A stretch of DNA of 64,000 nucleotides from Phymorhynchus buccinoides (lineage: Eukaryota > Mollusca > Gastropoda > Neogastropoda > Raphitomidae). The stretch spans positions 37,564,169-37,628,168 of the forward strand of contig CM065695.1 of assembly GCA_017654935.2 (NCBI GenBank), read 5' to 3'. The notes beneath the pieces were generated by a model. That model did no database searches. It was not told the DNA's origin and saw nothing but the letters and a program-made list of their open reading frames with translations. This document shows, in pieces, positions 33,577-43,572 of this stretch. The first letter of the stretch is position 1; the number at the start of each line of letters is the position of its first letter. The translations under genes and the position numbers were made by a program.

Positions 33577-34290
33577 GTGTGTGTGTCCTGCTACTGTCAA
33601 ATTCGTCGCATTGGCTATATTCGTAAATATCTCTCAGACGAAGCCACAGCAAAGCTTGTTACTTCCCTCATCCTATCTCGTCTTGACTTCTATAATGCTC
33701 TCCTTTCTGGCCTATCAGTCTCTTCTCTATTTTGTTTCCAGCATATTCAAAACACAGCTGCTCGTCTTGTCCTTAGGAAGAAAAAGTTTGATCATGTTAG
33801 CCCTCTTCTCCGTTCTTTGCACTGGCTTCCTGTCGCAGAATTGAGTATGAATTAAATACCCTTTGCTGTAAATCTATCCATAAAGCTGCTCCATCTTACC
33901 TCTGCGACAATATTTCCATTTATACGCCAGCTCGCACATTATGTTTAGTTTCTGACCCTCTTTCTCTCCAGATCCTTAGGTATAAGCTTTCAACTGTTGG
34001 TCGGCGCTCTTTTGCTGTCTCAGGACCAAACTCCTGGAACAAACTTCTTCTTTCCCTCCGTCAGTGACCGACCCTCTCTGCTTTGAAATCTAACCTCAAA
34101 ACCCACCTGTTCCCTTGTCATTGAAGTTCCACTCTCTTTCTCTTCTCACTCTTGGCTTTAGGTCTGTTTCTGCTGTATTCCATTTATGTCATCCGCTTTG
34201 TATGGCATTTTTGTTTGAATGCGTTATGAATGCTAACGTGTGTGTGTGCTTTGATTTGATTTCAATCAAGATTCAGCGCTGTATAAATAC
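33577..34290 (+). mobile_element. LINE ORF2 C-terminal fragment, KSNLKTHLF family
   Basis: Encodes RRIGYIRKYLSDEATAKLVT, SRLDFYNALLSGL, LHWLPVAE and, after frameshifts, LRQ.PTLSALKSNLKTHLF; 3' terminus GCGCTGTATAAATACTGTAT. The antisense copy at 52490-52785 is the same family. Confidence 0.8.
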
Positions 34291-34507
34291 TGTATGTTCT
34301 TGTTGTGTGTGTTACAGTGGTGTGTGTACGTTTGTGTTTCTCTTCATGCTCTCATTCTCTTTCTCTCTCTTTCTATCCTTTCATTTACCTTTTTCCATTG
34401 GCTTTTCTTTTTATATTTTGGCTTTTTTTCATCATCTTTCAAATTGTGGCCGGTTTATTGATGTATCCACTCACATTACACTCATGCTGCTTATTAGGAA
34501 TCCCCAA

Positions 34508-34758
34508 TTAACCTTTTCACCGCCAGTCATTTTTCAGCAACAAAAATTATTTTAAGTTTACCTGGGTTGGAAAAGAAATGTCTGCAATATTGGGGATGCA
34601 TGTATGACATGTGTAAAGTAAGGCCTGTCCCCACCTCCAAAAATAAAGAAAATTGGGACTTTGGATAACTGAGCCTGGTTTGAGGACTTTTAGTGACATG
34701 GGTGTTAAATCCTTGTGGTGCGGAAATGCGACATCCTGATCGGTGGCGAAAGGGTTAA
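34508..34758. mobile_element. TTAA MITE (family 1), complete
   Basis: TTAACCTTTTCACCGCCAGT at the left and GGTGGCGAAAGGGTTAA at the right; TTAA on both ends. 251 bp, no coding capacity. Relatives at 2603 and 56625. Confidence 0.85.
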
Positions 34759-34992
34759 AGCCACCATGTTTGAGAACGTCAGGTCATGGATTCCTAAACC
34801 AGCATCGATTCGAGTGTCACCCCTGAAACTTGATTTTAGCCTTTTATGCTACAGACAAATTATTAAAAAAATAATTCTTGTTTCAAAAGGTGTTTAAAGT
34901 GACTTTGATGTACATGTTTGTAGAAATATGATGTCATTTTTCTATTTCTGTAAACATTTACCAACATTTTAAAATTCTCCTCTGTTTTCCAG

Positions 34993-35359
34993 CTACCAGG
35001 ACACGTCCAAGCTGTTCCTGTCAGATCTGACTCGGTGTCGAACGTGTGGGAATCCTGTGGCGGTCACCTGCACACATTGTGATTGGATGATCCATGTCCA
35101 GAAAACTTTTGGCAATCTGCCTAAACAGTCGTCCTGCAGCAATGCGTCTCTGCAGTCGTCACTGACACCTGACATTGATGTTGCTGACACTGACGTGAAG
35201 AAGGAGAGGGATGACAGTGGTGAATGGAAAATAACCCACAGCAGTGATGATGTGGAAGAGAACGATAGTAATGAGGATGAAGACATTGATGATTGTTCCC
35301 CCTTTCTTTCTGCTTTTCCTTTGCCGAAGGAAGAAACCGTGACAGTGAGTGAGATGCAG
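34993..35359 (+). CDS. Gene 3, exon B (CxxC-CxxC knuckle)
   Basis: The acceptor TTTTCCAG gives a phase-2 join; donor CAG/GTGGGT is phase 0. It encodes YQDTSKLFLSDLTRCRTC and GNPVAVTCTHC (C-x2-C-x7-C-x2-C), WMIHVQKTFGNLPKQSSC, VKKERDDSGEWK and an acidic tail ending SEMQ. The acidic tail (EENDSNEDEDIDD) resembles an activation or protein-interaction region, by composition only. Confidence 0.87.
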
Positions 35360-36408
35360 GTGGGTTAATGTGTGTGAGAAAGAGAGAGAGAGACAGACAG
35401 GAAGATAGAGAGAGAAAGAAGGAGGGTGAGAATATGAGAGAGGAAAAGAGAAAGAGATGAAAAAAGACAGTAGAAAGAGAAGTAAGAAATAGAGGTTGAG
35501 GCGCCAGTAATGGGGTGACATTGTGACGATGTGAAACAAATGTCACACTTATGCGGGCATTTGTTGCTTTCTGCATTCCATTAGAGAGATTACTGTTCAA
35601 ATTGTCGTTTTTCCTCCCAGTGAGTTGATCGTTTCTGGCTTGCCAATTATAGGATGCAATTCTTTTTTGTCGTTGTTGGTGATCTGTTGATGCAGGTCGC
35701 TGAGTTGCCATGGCAGAAGAGATATTTTATGCATCGTATACAATAGTTTTTAAAGGTTACTGTTGCATAAGGATACAAGGTTGTGACTCTTCAATTTGTA
35801 TTTGTAAACCTCTTTTTTGTTTGTTTTTAGTATTGATCAGTTTTCTACCTTTTCTGTCTATTCTGCTTTGTGCCCTTAATCCTCTTGCATTTATTCCGGC
35901 CAAAACCAACCAGCCAGAAGTTGCCTCAGTGTATTCAAGTCGCTCCAAACCACCCTGGGACCCATAGCTTGCCCCCTCTCATAGCTTGCCCCCCCCTGAT
36001 GGCATTTTCATCATGCACCAAGTTCTGTTTTGTTATACACACACTATGATTAGATTATGGACAAGCTTCTCACTTGCAGTGATGTGATGGTTACTATCTG
36101 ATGCTCATTGTGCTTCAAAAGACAGATTTTACCGAAAATGTGTAGGAAAAAATCAAAACACTATAAGACATTTTTTTCTGTAACATGTGAATGCAAGAGG
36201 TTAATGAAACAACAACATTTTTTATTTTGTTTTTTTGTTTTTTTTGCAACGATCTAGTTTCTTTTGTTGCCTTTAAAATGTTTTCACCAAAATAGCAGTC
36301 ATTAATGAAATAAAAGTCAGTAAAATGTCCAAATAAACTGATAAGAATTATTGTGCTTATTACTGAACAAGTTATTTTCATACATATTTATTGTTGCTCA
36401 TGTTACAG
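35360..36408 (+). other. Intron B-C of gene 3
   Basis: GTGGGT to TGTTACAG. GA-rich at the left (35380-35470), otherwise AT-rich. No repeat partner recognised. Confidence 0.7.
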
Positions 36409-38106
36409 GAGAGGTGTATGGAGTCGAGGGAAATGCTTGAGGCTACAGACAGTTCACAGACTGTGCAATGCGACCAAACAACTCGACGTAGTGGTGTAGA
36501 TTCAGAAGATACAGCAGAGGCTACAGACACATCTCAGCCTGTTTACTGCGACCAGGCAACTCAGGACAGTGATTTACCAGAAGACACAGCAGAACACCGC
36601 CCTGTGGCCATTCAAGCAACTCAGCACAACCTGCCCCTTTCACATGAATCCAGCAACACTGGCTCAGATCAGGTTGTCGTCAAGAAAAGGTTTGAATGTA
36701 ATATATGTAGGAAAACATACTCAATGGCCAAGACATTGAGAAAACATAAAGTAATCCATAGCGGTAAAAAACCTTTTGCTTGTGATGTGTGCCCCAAGAC
36801 TTTTCTTTTGAAAGATTCCTGGCGGGGACACAAGAAGATTCACAAAAGGCCGTTTCCCTGTGACAAATGCAGCAAGAGCTTCAAAGAGGAGGACAGTTTA
36901 GCTGCACATAAGATATGCCACGAGGAAAAACACATCTCTAAGTCTGTTAGTTGCAATCAGAAAAAGACTCAAGAAAGGACATTGTTTTCTTGTGAATTAT
37001 GTGAAATAAATTTTAGAAGCAAGAACATGTTTGTTAGACATAAGAAACGACATGAGAATAATCTTCCGCATATTAGGTGCTCCTGGTGTGATAACAGATT
37101 TTTCATTAAGAAAGACTGGGAAGCCCATATACTGACTCACAAGGATAAGAAATGTTATGAATGTAATTTGTGTGACAAGAGCTTCAGGGGCCCACATTCT
37201 TTGAGATGCCACATGCGAAAGCACACAGGTCAGGAACCCTACATGTGTGAATACTGTGGAAAGCGATTTGCAGATGGTAGGAATTTGCGGCTGCATGTTA
37301 GGATCCACACAGGGGAGAGACCCTATGTGTGTGAAGTATGCAAGGCAGATTTTATGCATGAAAGCACTTTGCAATACCACAGACTAATCCACACTGATTC
37401 GGTTTATACCTGTGAAATATGTCAGAAGACGTTCTCCCAGGAACGCTATTTAAAATCACACAAGCTAATTCATTCACAGACTGACTTGAAAGTTCACAAG
37501 TGTGATCTGTGCAGCAGGGCATTCAGGTGGCCCAGTGTGTTAAAGAAGCACAAAATGGCTCACAATGGGACTCTGGGTGACAACACAACTTCTTCCTCAG
37601 AAGTCCAGCACTACCCAAGGAAACATTGGTGCAATAATTATTCTACAAAAAATGTTCAGCGTAATCAGAAGAAGTACATGTGTGACTTGTGTGGCAGGTT
37701 ATGTTACTCGCCAGGTGAATTACATTTGCACAAAAAGTTCCGCCATTTTGGAGAGAGTCCATTTCAGTGTGATGTGTGCAATAAGAAATGCTCATCTTTC
37801 CAAAGCCTAAACGGACACAAGAGAATCCATACAGGGGAGAAACCTTTTGTGTGTTCTACGTGTGGCAAAGCTTTCTCCTCAGATAGCAATTGTCGGAAAC
37901 ACCGAGTACACACAGGGGAGAAACCTTTCAAGTGCACTTTATGTAGCAATAGCTATGCACAGCCTGATGGTCTGAAAGTTCACATGTTGGTTCATGCAGA
38001 TATAAAGCCCTTTGAATGTGATGTCTGCTTCAAATCGTTCAGAGAGAAAGGAACAATGAAAAAACATAGACAGATTCATTACAGAGACAATTCTGGTCAA
38101 TCATGA
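36409..38106 (+). CDS. Gene 3, exon C: 15-finger C2H2 array and stop
   Basis: Starts ERCMESREML in phase 0 and ends HRQIHYRDNSGQS, TGA 38104-38106 (566 codons). With the four upstream exons (104 + 287 + 346 + 367 + 1698 nt) the frame is open for 934 codons, a 933-aa THAP-C2H2 protein. An acidic linker is followed by 15 fingers from FECNICRKTY to FECDVCFKSF. Finger 13 has lost one residue (CRKHRVH, giving H-x2-H), which may weaken it. Finger 11 has the H-x4-H spacing shared by all paralogues. Expected role: nuclear DNA binding through two unrelated zinc modules. Confidence 0.94.
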   Translation, partial: ERCMESREMLEATDSSQTVQCDQTTRRSGVDSEDTAEATDTSQPVYCDQATQDSDLPEDTAEHRPVAIQATQHNLPLSHESSNTGSDQVVVKKRFECNICRKTYSMAKTLRKHKVIHSGKKPFACDVCPKTFLLKDSWRGHKKIHKRPFPCDKCSKSFKEEDSLAAHKICHEEKHISKSVSCNQKKTQERTLFSCELCEINFRSKNMFVRHKKRHENNLPHIRCSWCDNRFFIKKDWEAHILTHKDKKCYECNLCDKSFRGPHSLRCHMRKHTGQEPYMCEYCGKRFADGRNLRLHVRIHTGERPYVCEVCKADFMHESTLQYHRLIHTDSVYTCEICQKTFSQERYLKSHKLIHSQTDLKVHKCDLCSRAFRWPSVLKKHKMAHNGTLGDNTTSSSEVQHYPRKHWCNNYSTKNVQRNQKKYMCDLCGRLCYSPGELHLHKKFRHFGESPFQCDVCNKKCSSFQSLNGHKRIHTGEKPFVCSTCGKAFSSDSNCRKHRVHTGEKPFKCTLCSNSYAQPDGLKVHMLVHADIKPFECDVCFKSFREKGTMKKHRQIHYRDNSGQS

Positions 38107-38197
38107 CCATTTTTTAAGCAAATGGCTGTGTGTTTGTTTTATTTACTATTTAGTTGACCTGTGCCTAAAAATGAGAGAGGTATATATATATGTATGT

Positions 38198-38702
38198 ATG
38201 TGGCAGGTCATGTACATCGCCAGGTCGGTTACATTTGCACAAAAAGTTCTGCCATTTTGGACAAAGTTGATTTCAGTGTGGTGTGTGCAATAAGAAGTTA
38301 TCAACTTTCCAAAGCCTAAACCACCACAAGAGAATCCATACAGGGGAAAAACCTTTTGTGTGTTCTACATGTGGCAAAGCTTTCCGCTGTGGCAGCAGTT
38401 TATTAACTCATGAACAAGTTCACACAGGTGAGAAACCTTTTGTGTGTTCTTCATGTGGCAAAGCTTTCTTCTGTGGCAGCAGTTTATCAGCTCACCAACG
38501 AGTTCACACAGGGCAGAAACCCTACAAGTGTACTCTGTGCAACAAGTGCTACACACAATCAGGTGCTTTGAACGTTCACATGTTATCTCATGCAGATATA
38601 AGTCCCTTTGAATGTGATGTCTGCTTCAAGGCATTCAGAGAGAAAGGAACAATGAAAAAACATAGACAGATTAATTTCAGAGACAAATCTGGCAGATCAT
38701 GA
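38198..38702 (+). pseudogene. Partial duplicate of the finger exon downstream of gene 3
   Basis: Homology begins inside finger 11 (TGTGGCAGGTCATGTACATC) and runs to the exon's end. A TGA replaces the CCA of the SP linker before finger 12, after which the frame stays open to TGA 38700-38702, encoding five fingers: one finger-12-like, two finger-13-like (a duplicated TGEKPFVCS.CGKAF unit), and 14 and 15. The last His of finger 15 is Asn (HRQIN). It is a decaying duplicate or an alternative 3' exon; no acceptor is evident just upstream. Confidence 0.75.
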
Positions 38703-39069
38703 ATTTAAAAAAAAAGAAAATGGCATGTTTTCAAGGTTATTAGCATGTGACTATAATAATTCACTAATTGATTAGATATTTTTTATCTGCTTCTTACCAA
38801 GATTAAAAAAAACAACTTTTTGCTGTCTTCTACCCTTATTAAACTTACCCATAAACAGAACAATGAACTTGTTTTGCAAAAATAATATTTTCTTGTATGC
38901 ACGCCTGGGAACGAATGGGACCATGTTTTTAATAGACGCAAAGAAGCAACCAAGCTCCCTTTACCTTGCCCCTACACCCACCATCTACATCATCAAAACT
39001 TGGTTACCTCTTTTACCTTTTTGTCCCCCCCCCCCCCTTACCTCTCCCGCCCAACCTCTCTCACCCTCT
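38703..39069. other. Non-coding gap with poly-C
   Basis: AT-rich, then C/T-rich (39024-39070). No gene. Confidence 0.6.
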
Positions 39070-40317
39070 CCAAATTCTTAGCATAGTTTTTAAGCTTTTT
39101 CTTTTTCTGTTCAGTGATTTCTACATGGCTCAACATAAGAAAATCAAGGGGGTCATTTGCTCCCATGCACGTTTCTAGTGTGATTGGAGAAGACATGATT
39201 CATAGTTTCAAACTTCAATGGAAATGTTGACTAAATGAAGACTTACGCATTTCCCTAAATAGATTAAAAATGTTGGTTCCAAATATTTGAAACAAATCAA
39301 GTCAATTTTGACACCAATTTGAAATTGGATCTCAATTTTGAAGTACCGGTAAACATTTTCATATTTTCCAAAACAAACACTGTATTTAAAAACTACAAAT
39401 AAGAAGTAATTCATTTCTTGCTTTTAGGATCCTGTAGTGTACCTTCAATTTTGATTAACGTATGCTTGAAGGATGCATGGTAAGATATGAGTTAATCTGT
39501 TTTGCTTGCAAGAGTGGGCCCTACGTTCTTCCTCTGACTGCTGCATACTCAAAGTTCCTCGGGTCCACACGAAATCTTTTGGTGAATGATCCTTCTACTA
39601 TTTAGCACCTCACTTATGGAATTCCCTCCCACAACATGTCCGCTCATCTGCTCTATCTCCGCCTTTCGCTCTGCCCTTAAAACTCACTTGTTTCGGACAT
39701 ATTATGATTGATTAGTGTTTGTGTGAGGTGGGGGTGGGGGGTCCGTTTCATTTCAGAAATCTTGTAAAAAAATGTATTTACAATTATTTTATAATTCGTA
39801 AGTTGTAAACGTCCTCTAAATTTTAAATGCTTGTAAATGAGGTAGAAGGGGTATCTTTGTTCTTGCAAAATTTGTCTATTATAATTATTCATGTAACTGG
39901 TATGTCGATGGCAGTATGATTTTATTTCAAGTTGCAGTATTGTATCCAAACTTGATTGAGAATGTGAATATGGTCTATGTTTCTTCTTAGAATTTTCATT
40001 ATTGTAACTATTTTACTCTTGTATAATTAATTGTGTGTGCTGGGTGTATGTGTGCGTGTGTGAGTTCATGTTGTGTGTGTGTGTGTATGTATGTGAGTGT
40101 GTCTGCATGCATGCAGGCGTGCGTACGTGCGTGTGTGTGTGTGTGCGCTTACGCGTGTGTGTGTTGTGTGTGTGTGTGTGTGTGAGAAAGTAAGAGAATG
40201 TTGCATGCAATCATCGTGTTTATTTTACTTTCTAATGATTCATTATTATTTTGTTTGCCTTTTAATGTTCTTGTTATCAATGTAAAGCTCACTGAGCTCA
40301 TGTCGTTCGCGCGCTAT
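39070..40317. repeat. 1248-bp tandem duplication, copy 1
   Basis: From CCAAATTCTTAGCATAG to GCGCGCTAT, near-identical to the following copy. Contains LINE C-terminal coding (39520-39705, LRSSSDCCILKVP, SALKTHLF with frameshifts) and a (TG)n region. The junction reads GCGCTAT/CCAAATTC, i.e. the LINE 3' end cut at its GCGCTAT motif. Confidence 0.93.
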
Positions 40318-41565
40318 CCAAATTCTTAGCATAGTTTTTAAGCTTTTTCTTTTTCTGTTCAGTGATTTCTACATGGCTCAACATAAGAAAATCAAGGGGG
40401 TCATTTGCTCCCATGCACGTTTCTAGTGTGATTGGAGAAGACATGATTCATAGTTTCAAACTTCAATGGAAATGTTGACTAAATGAAGACTTACGCATTT
40501 CCCTAAATAGATTAAAAATGTTGGTTCCAAATATTTGAAACAAATCAAGTCAATTTTGACACCAATTTGAAATTGGATCTCAATTTTGAAGTACCGGTAA
40601 ACATTTTCATATTTTCCAAAACAAACACTGTATTTAAAAACTACAAATAAGAAGTAATTCATTTCTTGCTTTTAGGATCCTGTAGTGTACCTTCAATTTT
40701 GATTAACGTATGCTTGAAGGATGCATGGTAAGATATGAGTTAATCTGTTTTGCTTGCAAGAGTGGGCCCTACGTTCTTCCTCTGACTGCTGCATACTCAA
40801 GGTTCCTCGGGTCCACACGAAATCTTTTGGTGAACGATCCTTCTACTATTTAGCACCTCACTTATGGAATTCCCTCCCACAACATGTCCGCTCATCTGAC
40901 TCTATCTCCGCCTTTCGCTCTGCCCTTAAAACTCACTTGTTTCGGACATATTATGATTGATTAGTGTTTGTGTGTGAGGTGGGGGTGGGGGGTCCGTTTC
41001 ATTGCAGAAATCTTGTAAAAAAATGTATTTACAATTATTTTATAATTCGTAAGTTGTAAACGTCCTCTAAATTTTAAATGCTTGTAAATGAGGTAGAAGG
41101 GGTATCTTTGTTCTTGCAAAATTTGTCTATTATAATTATTCATGTAACTGGTATGTCGATGGCAGTATGATTTTATTTCAAGTTGCAGTATTGTATCCAA
41201 ACTTGATTGAGAATGTGAATATGATCTATGTTTCTTCTTAGAATTTTCTTATTGTAACTATTTTACTCTTGTATAATTAATTGTGTGTGCTGGGTGTATG
41301 TGTGCGTGTGTGAGTTCATGTTGTGTGTGTGTGTGTATGTATGTGAGTGTGTCTGCATGCATGCAGGCGTGCGTACGTGCGTGTGTGTGTGTGTGCGCTT
41401 ACGCGTGTGTGTGTTGTGTGTGTGTGTGTGTGTGAGAAAGTAAGAGAATGTTGCATGCAATCATCGTGTTTATTTTACTTTCTAAGGATTCATTATTTGT
41501 TTGCCTTTAATGTTCTTGTTATCAATGTAAAGCTCACTGAGCTCATGTGAGAAAGAGCGCTATGT
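40318..41565. repeat. 1248-bp tandem duplication, copy 2
   Basis: Second copy, differing by a few substitutions and short indels. Ends AAGAGCGCTATGTAAATTCC followed by (ATT)n, the expected full LINE 3' terminus, so this copy holds the original end. Confidence 0.93.
40754..40960 (+). mobile_element. LINE ORF2 C-terminal fragment in copy 2
   Basis: Intact frame with SFGERSFYYLAPHLWNSLPQ then FRSALKTHLF, typical of the CR1/L2 C-terminus. In copy 1 the equivalent frame is broken by small changes. Confidence 0.8.
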
Positions 41566-41892
41566 AAATTCCCATTATTATTATTATTATTATTAAGATG
41601 AAGTGTTCTGAGCTTATTTCTGTGGAAACTAAGGAAATCATATTTATTTGCGTGCCGTAAGTGTCATGAAGACATCTAATAAACTCAGGCATTACTCAAT
41701 TGTTTAGCTACATAATTGTAAATATTTTTTAGACCTGTTATAATTACAAAACAAACGACTGTCCATATATAAGAAAGGACACACCAAGAGGCCGCAAGGC
41801 CTAGACTTGTCCTAAACGCCTGATCTGACATTATATGTGTTTGAATAGAAACAGTAGAAAAATTTAATTTGTGAGATGTGTGCATTTCTTAA

Positions 41893-42334
41893 AACAAGGG
41901 CATCGCCGAGCGGCAGCAACGCATTGTGACAATGCAAACCCGGCCAGAGTTATGTCTCTTCCCCCCCCCCCCCCCCCCCCCCCCATAAACACGCCACTTT
42001 CCACCCTTTACAGAACGCATAAAATACATAGCCCAAAATTTGAAGCGATTCTGTTCACTAGTTCACGAGATACACCTGAACTGTTATACAAACTTCCTTG
42101 CACCATGGTACATCACCACACAAAATTTGAAGCGATTATGTTCACTAGTTCACGAAATAAAGCTGGGTTGAAATAACAGCCCAAAGAAGGAAATTTCGGT
42201 TTTCATGGTCAAACTTCAAGGTCAAGGTCAGCACGGTGTTGATTAACGAAAGGAAGCTTCCTTTTCAAGCTGTCTACCCCTCTGCCAATTTTAATGAAAG
42301 TCCATACAGTAGTTTTTAAGATAATCGATACACA

Positions 42335-42368
<34 letters not shown>

Positions 42369-42380
42369 AATCGCAAAATC
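41893..42380. repeat. Interspersed repeat AAGGGCATCGCC..CCGGCC
   Basis: The first 90 bases match 10413-10485 (GCATCGC.GAGC.GCAGCAA, CCCGGCCAGAGTTATGTC, poly-C). Then two AAATTTGAAGCGATT units with GTTCACTAGTTCACGA relate it to the modular repeat at 14180. Ends with (CA)n 42335-42366 and CCGGCCTCTGGCCGGG. Confidence 0.65.
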
Positions 42381-42744
42381 CCGGCCTCTGGCCGGGTAAT
42401 AACAATAAAAGAGTATGTTGTCAACTCAGGACATTAACCCCTTCTCTTCCTGCTTCAAGATAGTCTTTAGTCTTTGTAGTGTATGATGTCATAGTCCTGG
42501 AGTGATGGATTTGGGTTTAAATAAGCCTGGAAAGATATATATCTCTAGATCATTTTCTCAGATTGAGTCATAACAGATTTATAACGTTGTATCATTTACG
42601 CATTGGACTGTAGAGGGGAAGTGTTTTTTATTTTGATCTTGTTCTTTTGCTCCTTCTGTTGCCTGCTTTTTGCTATATTTGCTGTGAAAAATTGTTTTTT
42701 ACGTCCTCTCGGGGGGGGTCCGGAACAGACACACATGGGACATT
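42381..42744. other. Unclassified stretch
   Basis: No coding or repeat feature supported. Confidence 0.4.
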
Positions 42745-42824
42745 TGTAGATACAAAGATGGTGGGAACAATACTGGAGGCAATGCCCGGAAGTAGTGCAA
42801 CACCAGTAAAGTCCCAATTTTTTA
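42745..42824. repeat. ~80-nt dyad-rich repeat, copy 1
   Basis: Starts GGGAC and ends GTCCC. Inside, TTTGTAGATACAAA, ACTGGAG..CACCAGT and GGCAATGCC can each form a stem. Copy 2 at 48566-48645 differs at only a handful of positions. Confidence 0.6.
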
Positions 42825-43227
42825 ACAATGCAGATAGGTGTTGCAGTTACCACGCCTCGGTTAAACCTCATCGGCTATGGTACTGCCACAATATAACCTG
42901 TGCCAGAGTACAAAAAACACTCAATTCGAGGCTGGTAGATTGAGGTCCCTTTAATTGGAAACAAAACAAACGTTTCTGGCCATAAGCCCGTCTTCAGTGT
43001 GGCGACGACAAGAAGGTAGCAAAATAGGAAAGAAAAACTGAGTAGAAAAGTCACACACAAAAAGGAGAGAGACTGAATACAATTCATAATAACCACTAGG
43101 AGAGCCTACAAATGGCAAAGTTGAAACACTGAGTATGTGTTAACTCTGTAGAATATGATAAACACAAACACACACAACCGCACACACGCATGCATGCACG
43201 TACACACACACACACACAATCACAAAC

Positions 43228-43230
43228 ACA

Positions 43231-43300
<70 letters not shown>
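43228..43300. repeat. (CA)n microsatellite
   Basis: Pure CA run with interrupted CA/CG sequence on both sides (43165-43540). Confidence 0.95.
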
Positions 43301-43302
<2 letters not shown>

Positions 43303-43572
43303 ACACACACGTACACACAGTGAATAAACATTTTGTTCGTGATTTGAACATCACGTTGCATGGCATATGCATACTATTTATAAACAAATCTAAGTTAGAA
43401 AAGTAAAGTGACATAAATACTTATGCACACAGACATATGCAAACACAGGTACACACACCCACACCCACATGCACATACACCCACACATGTGCACATATGC
43501 ACACGGGTGTGCACGCATTCATACACACAAATACTTATATATTAACAATATGTACATTTCCAAACATGACTA

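Larger units (their letters stand above)
33518..34992 (+). other. Intron A-B of gene 3
   Basis: Contains a LINE 3' fragment and a TTAA MITE; the right 100 bp (AGTGACTTTGATG.A..TGT..AGAAAT) matches the same intron in genes 1, 2 and 4. Confidence 0.75.

Noticed and set aside
35121..35711. 196-aa minus-strand frame overlapping gene 3 exon B.
   Set aside because: Shadow of the exon and the GA-rich intron; no conserved features.
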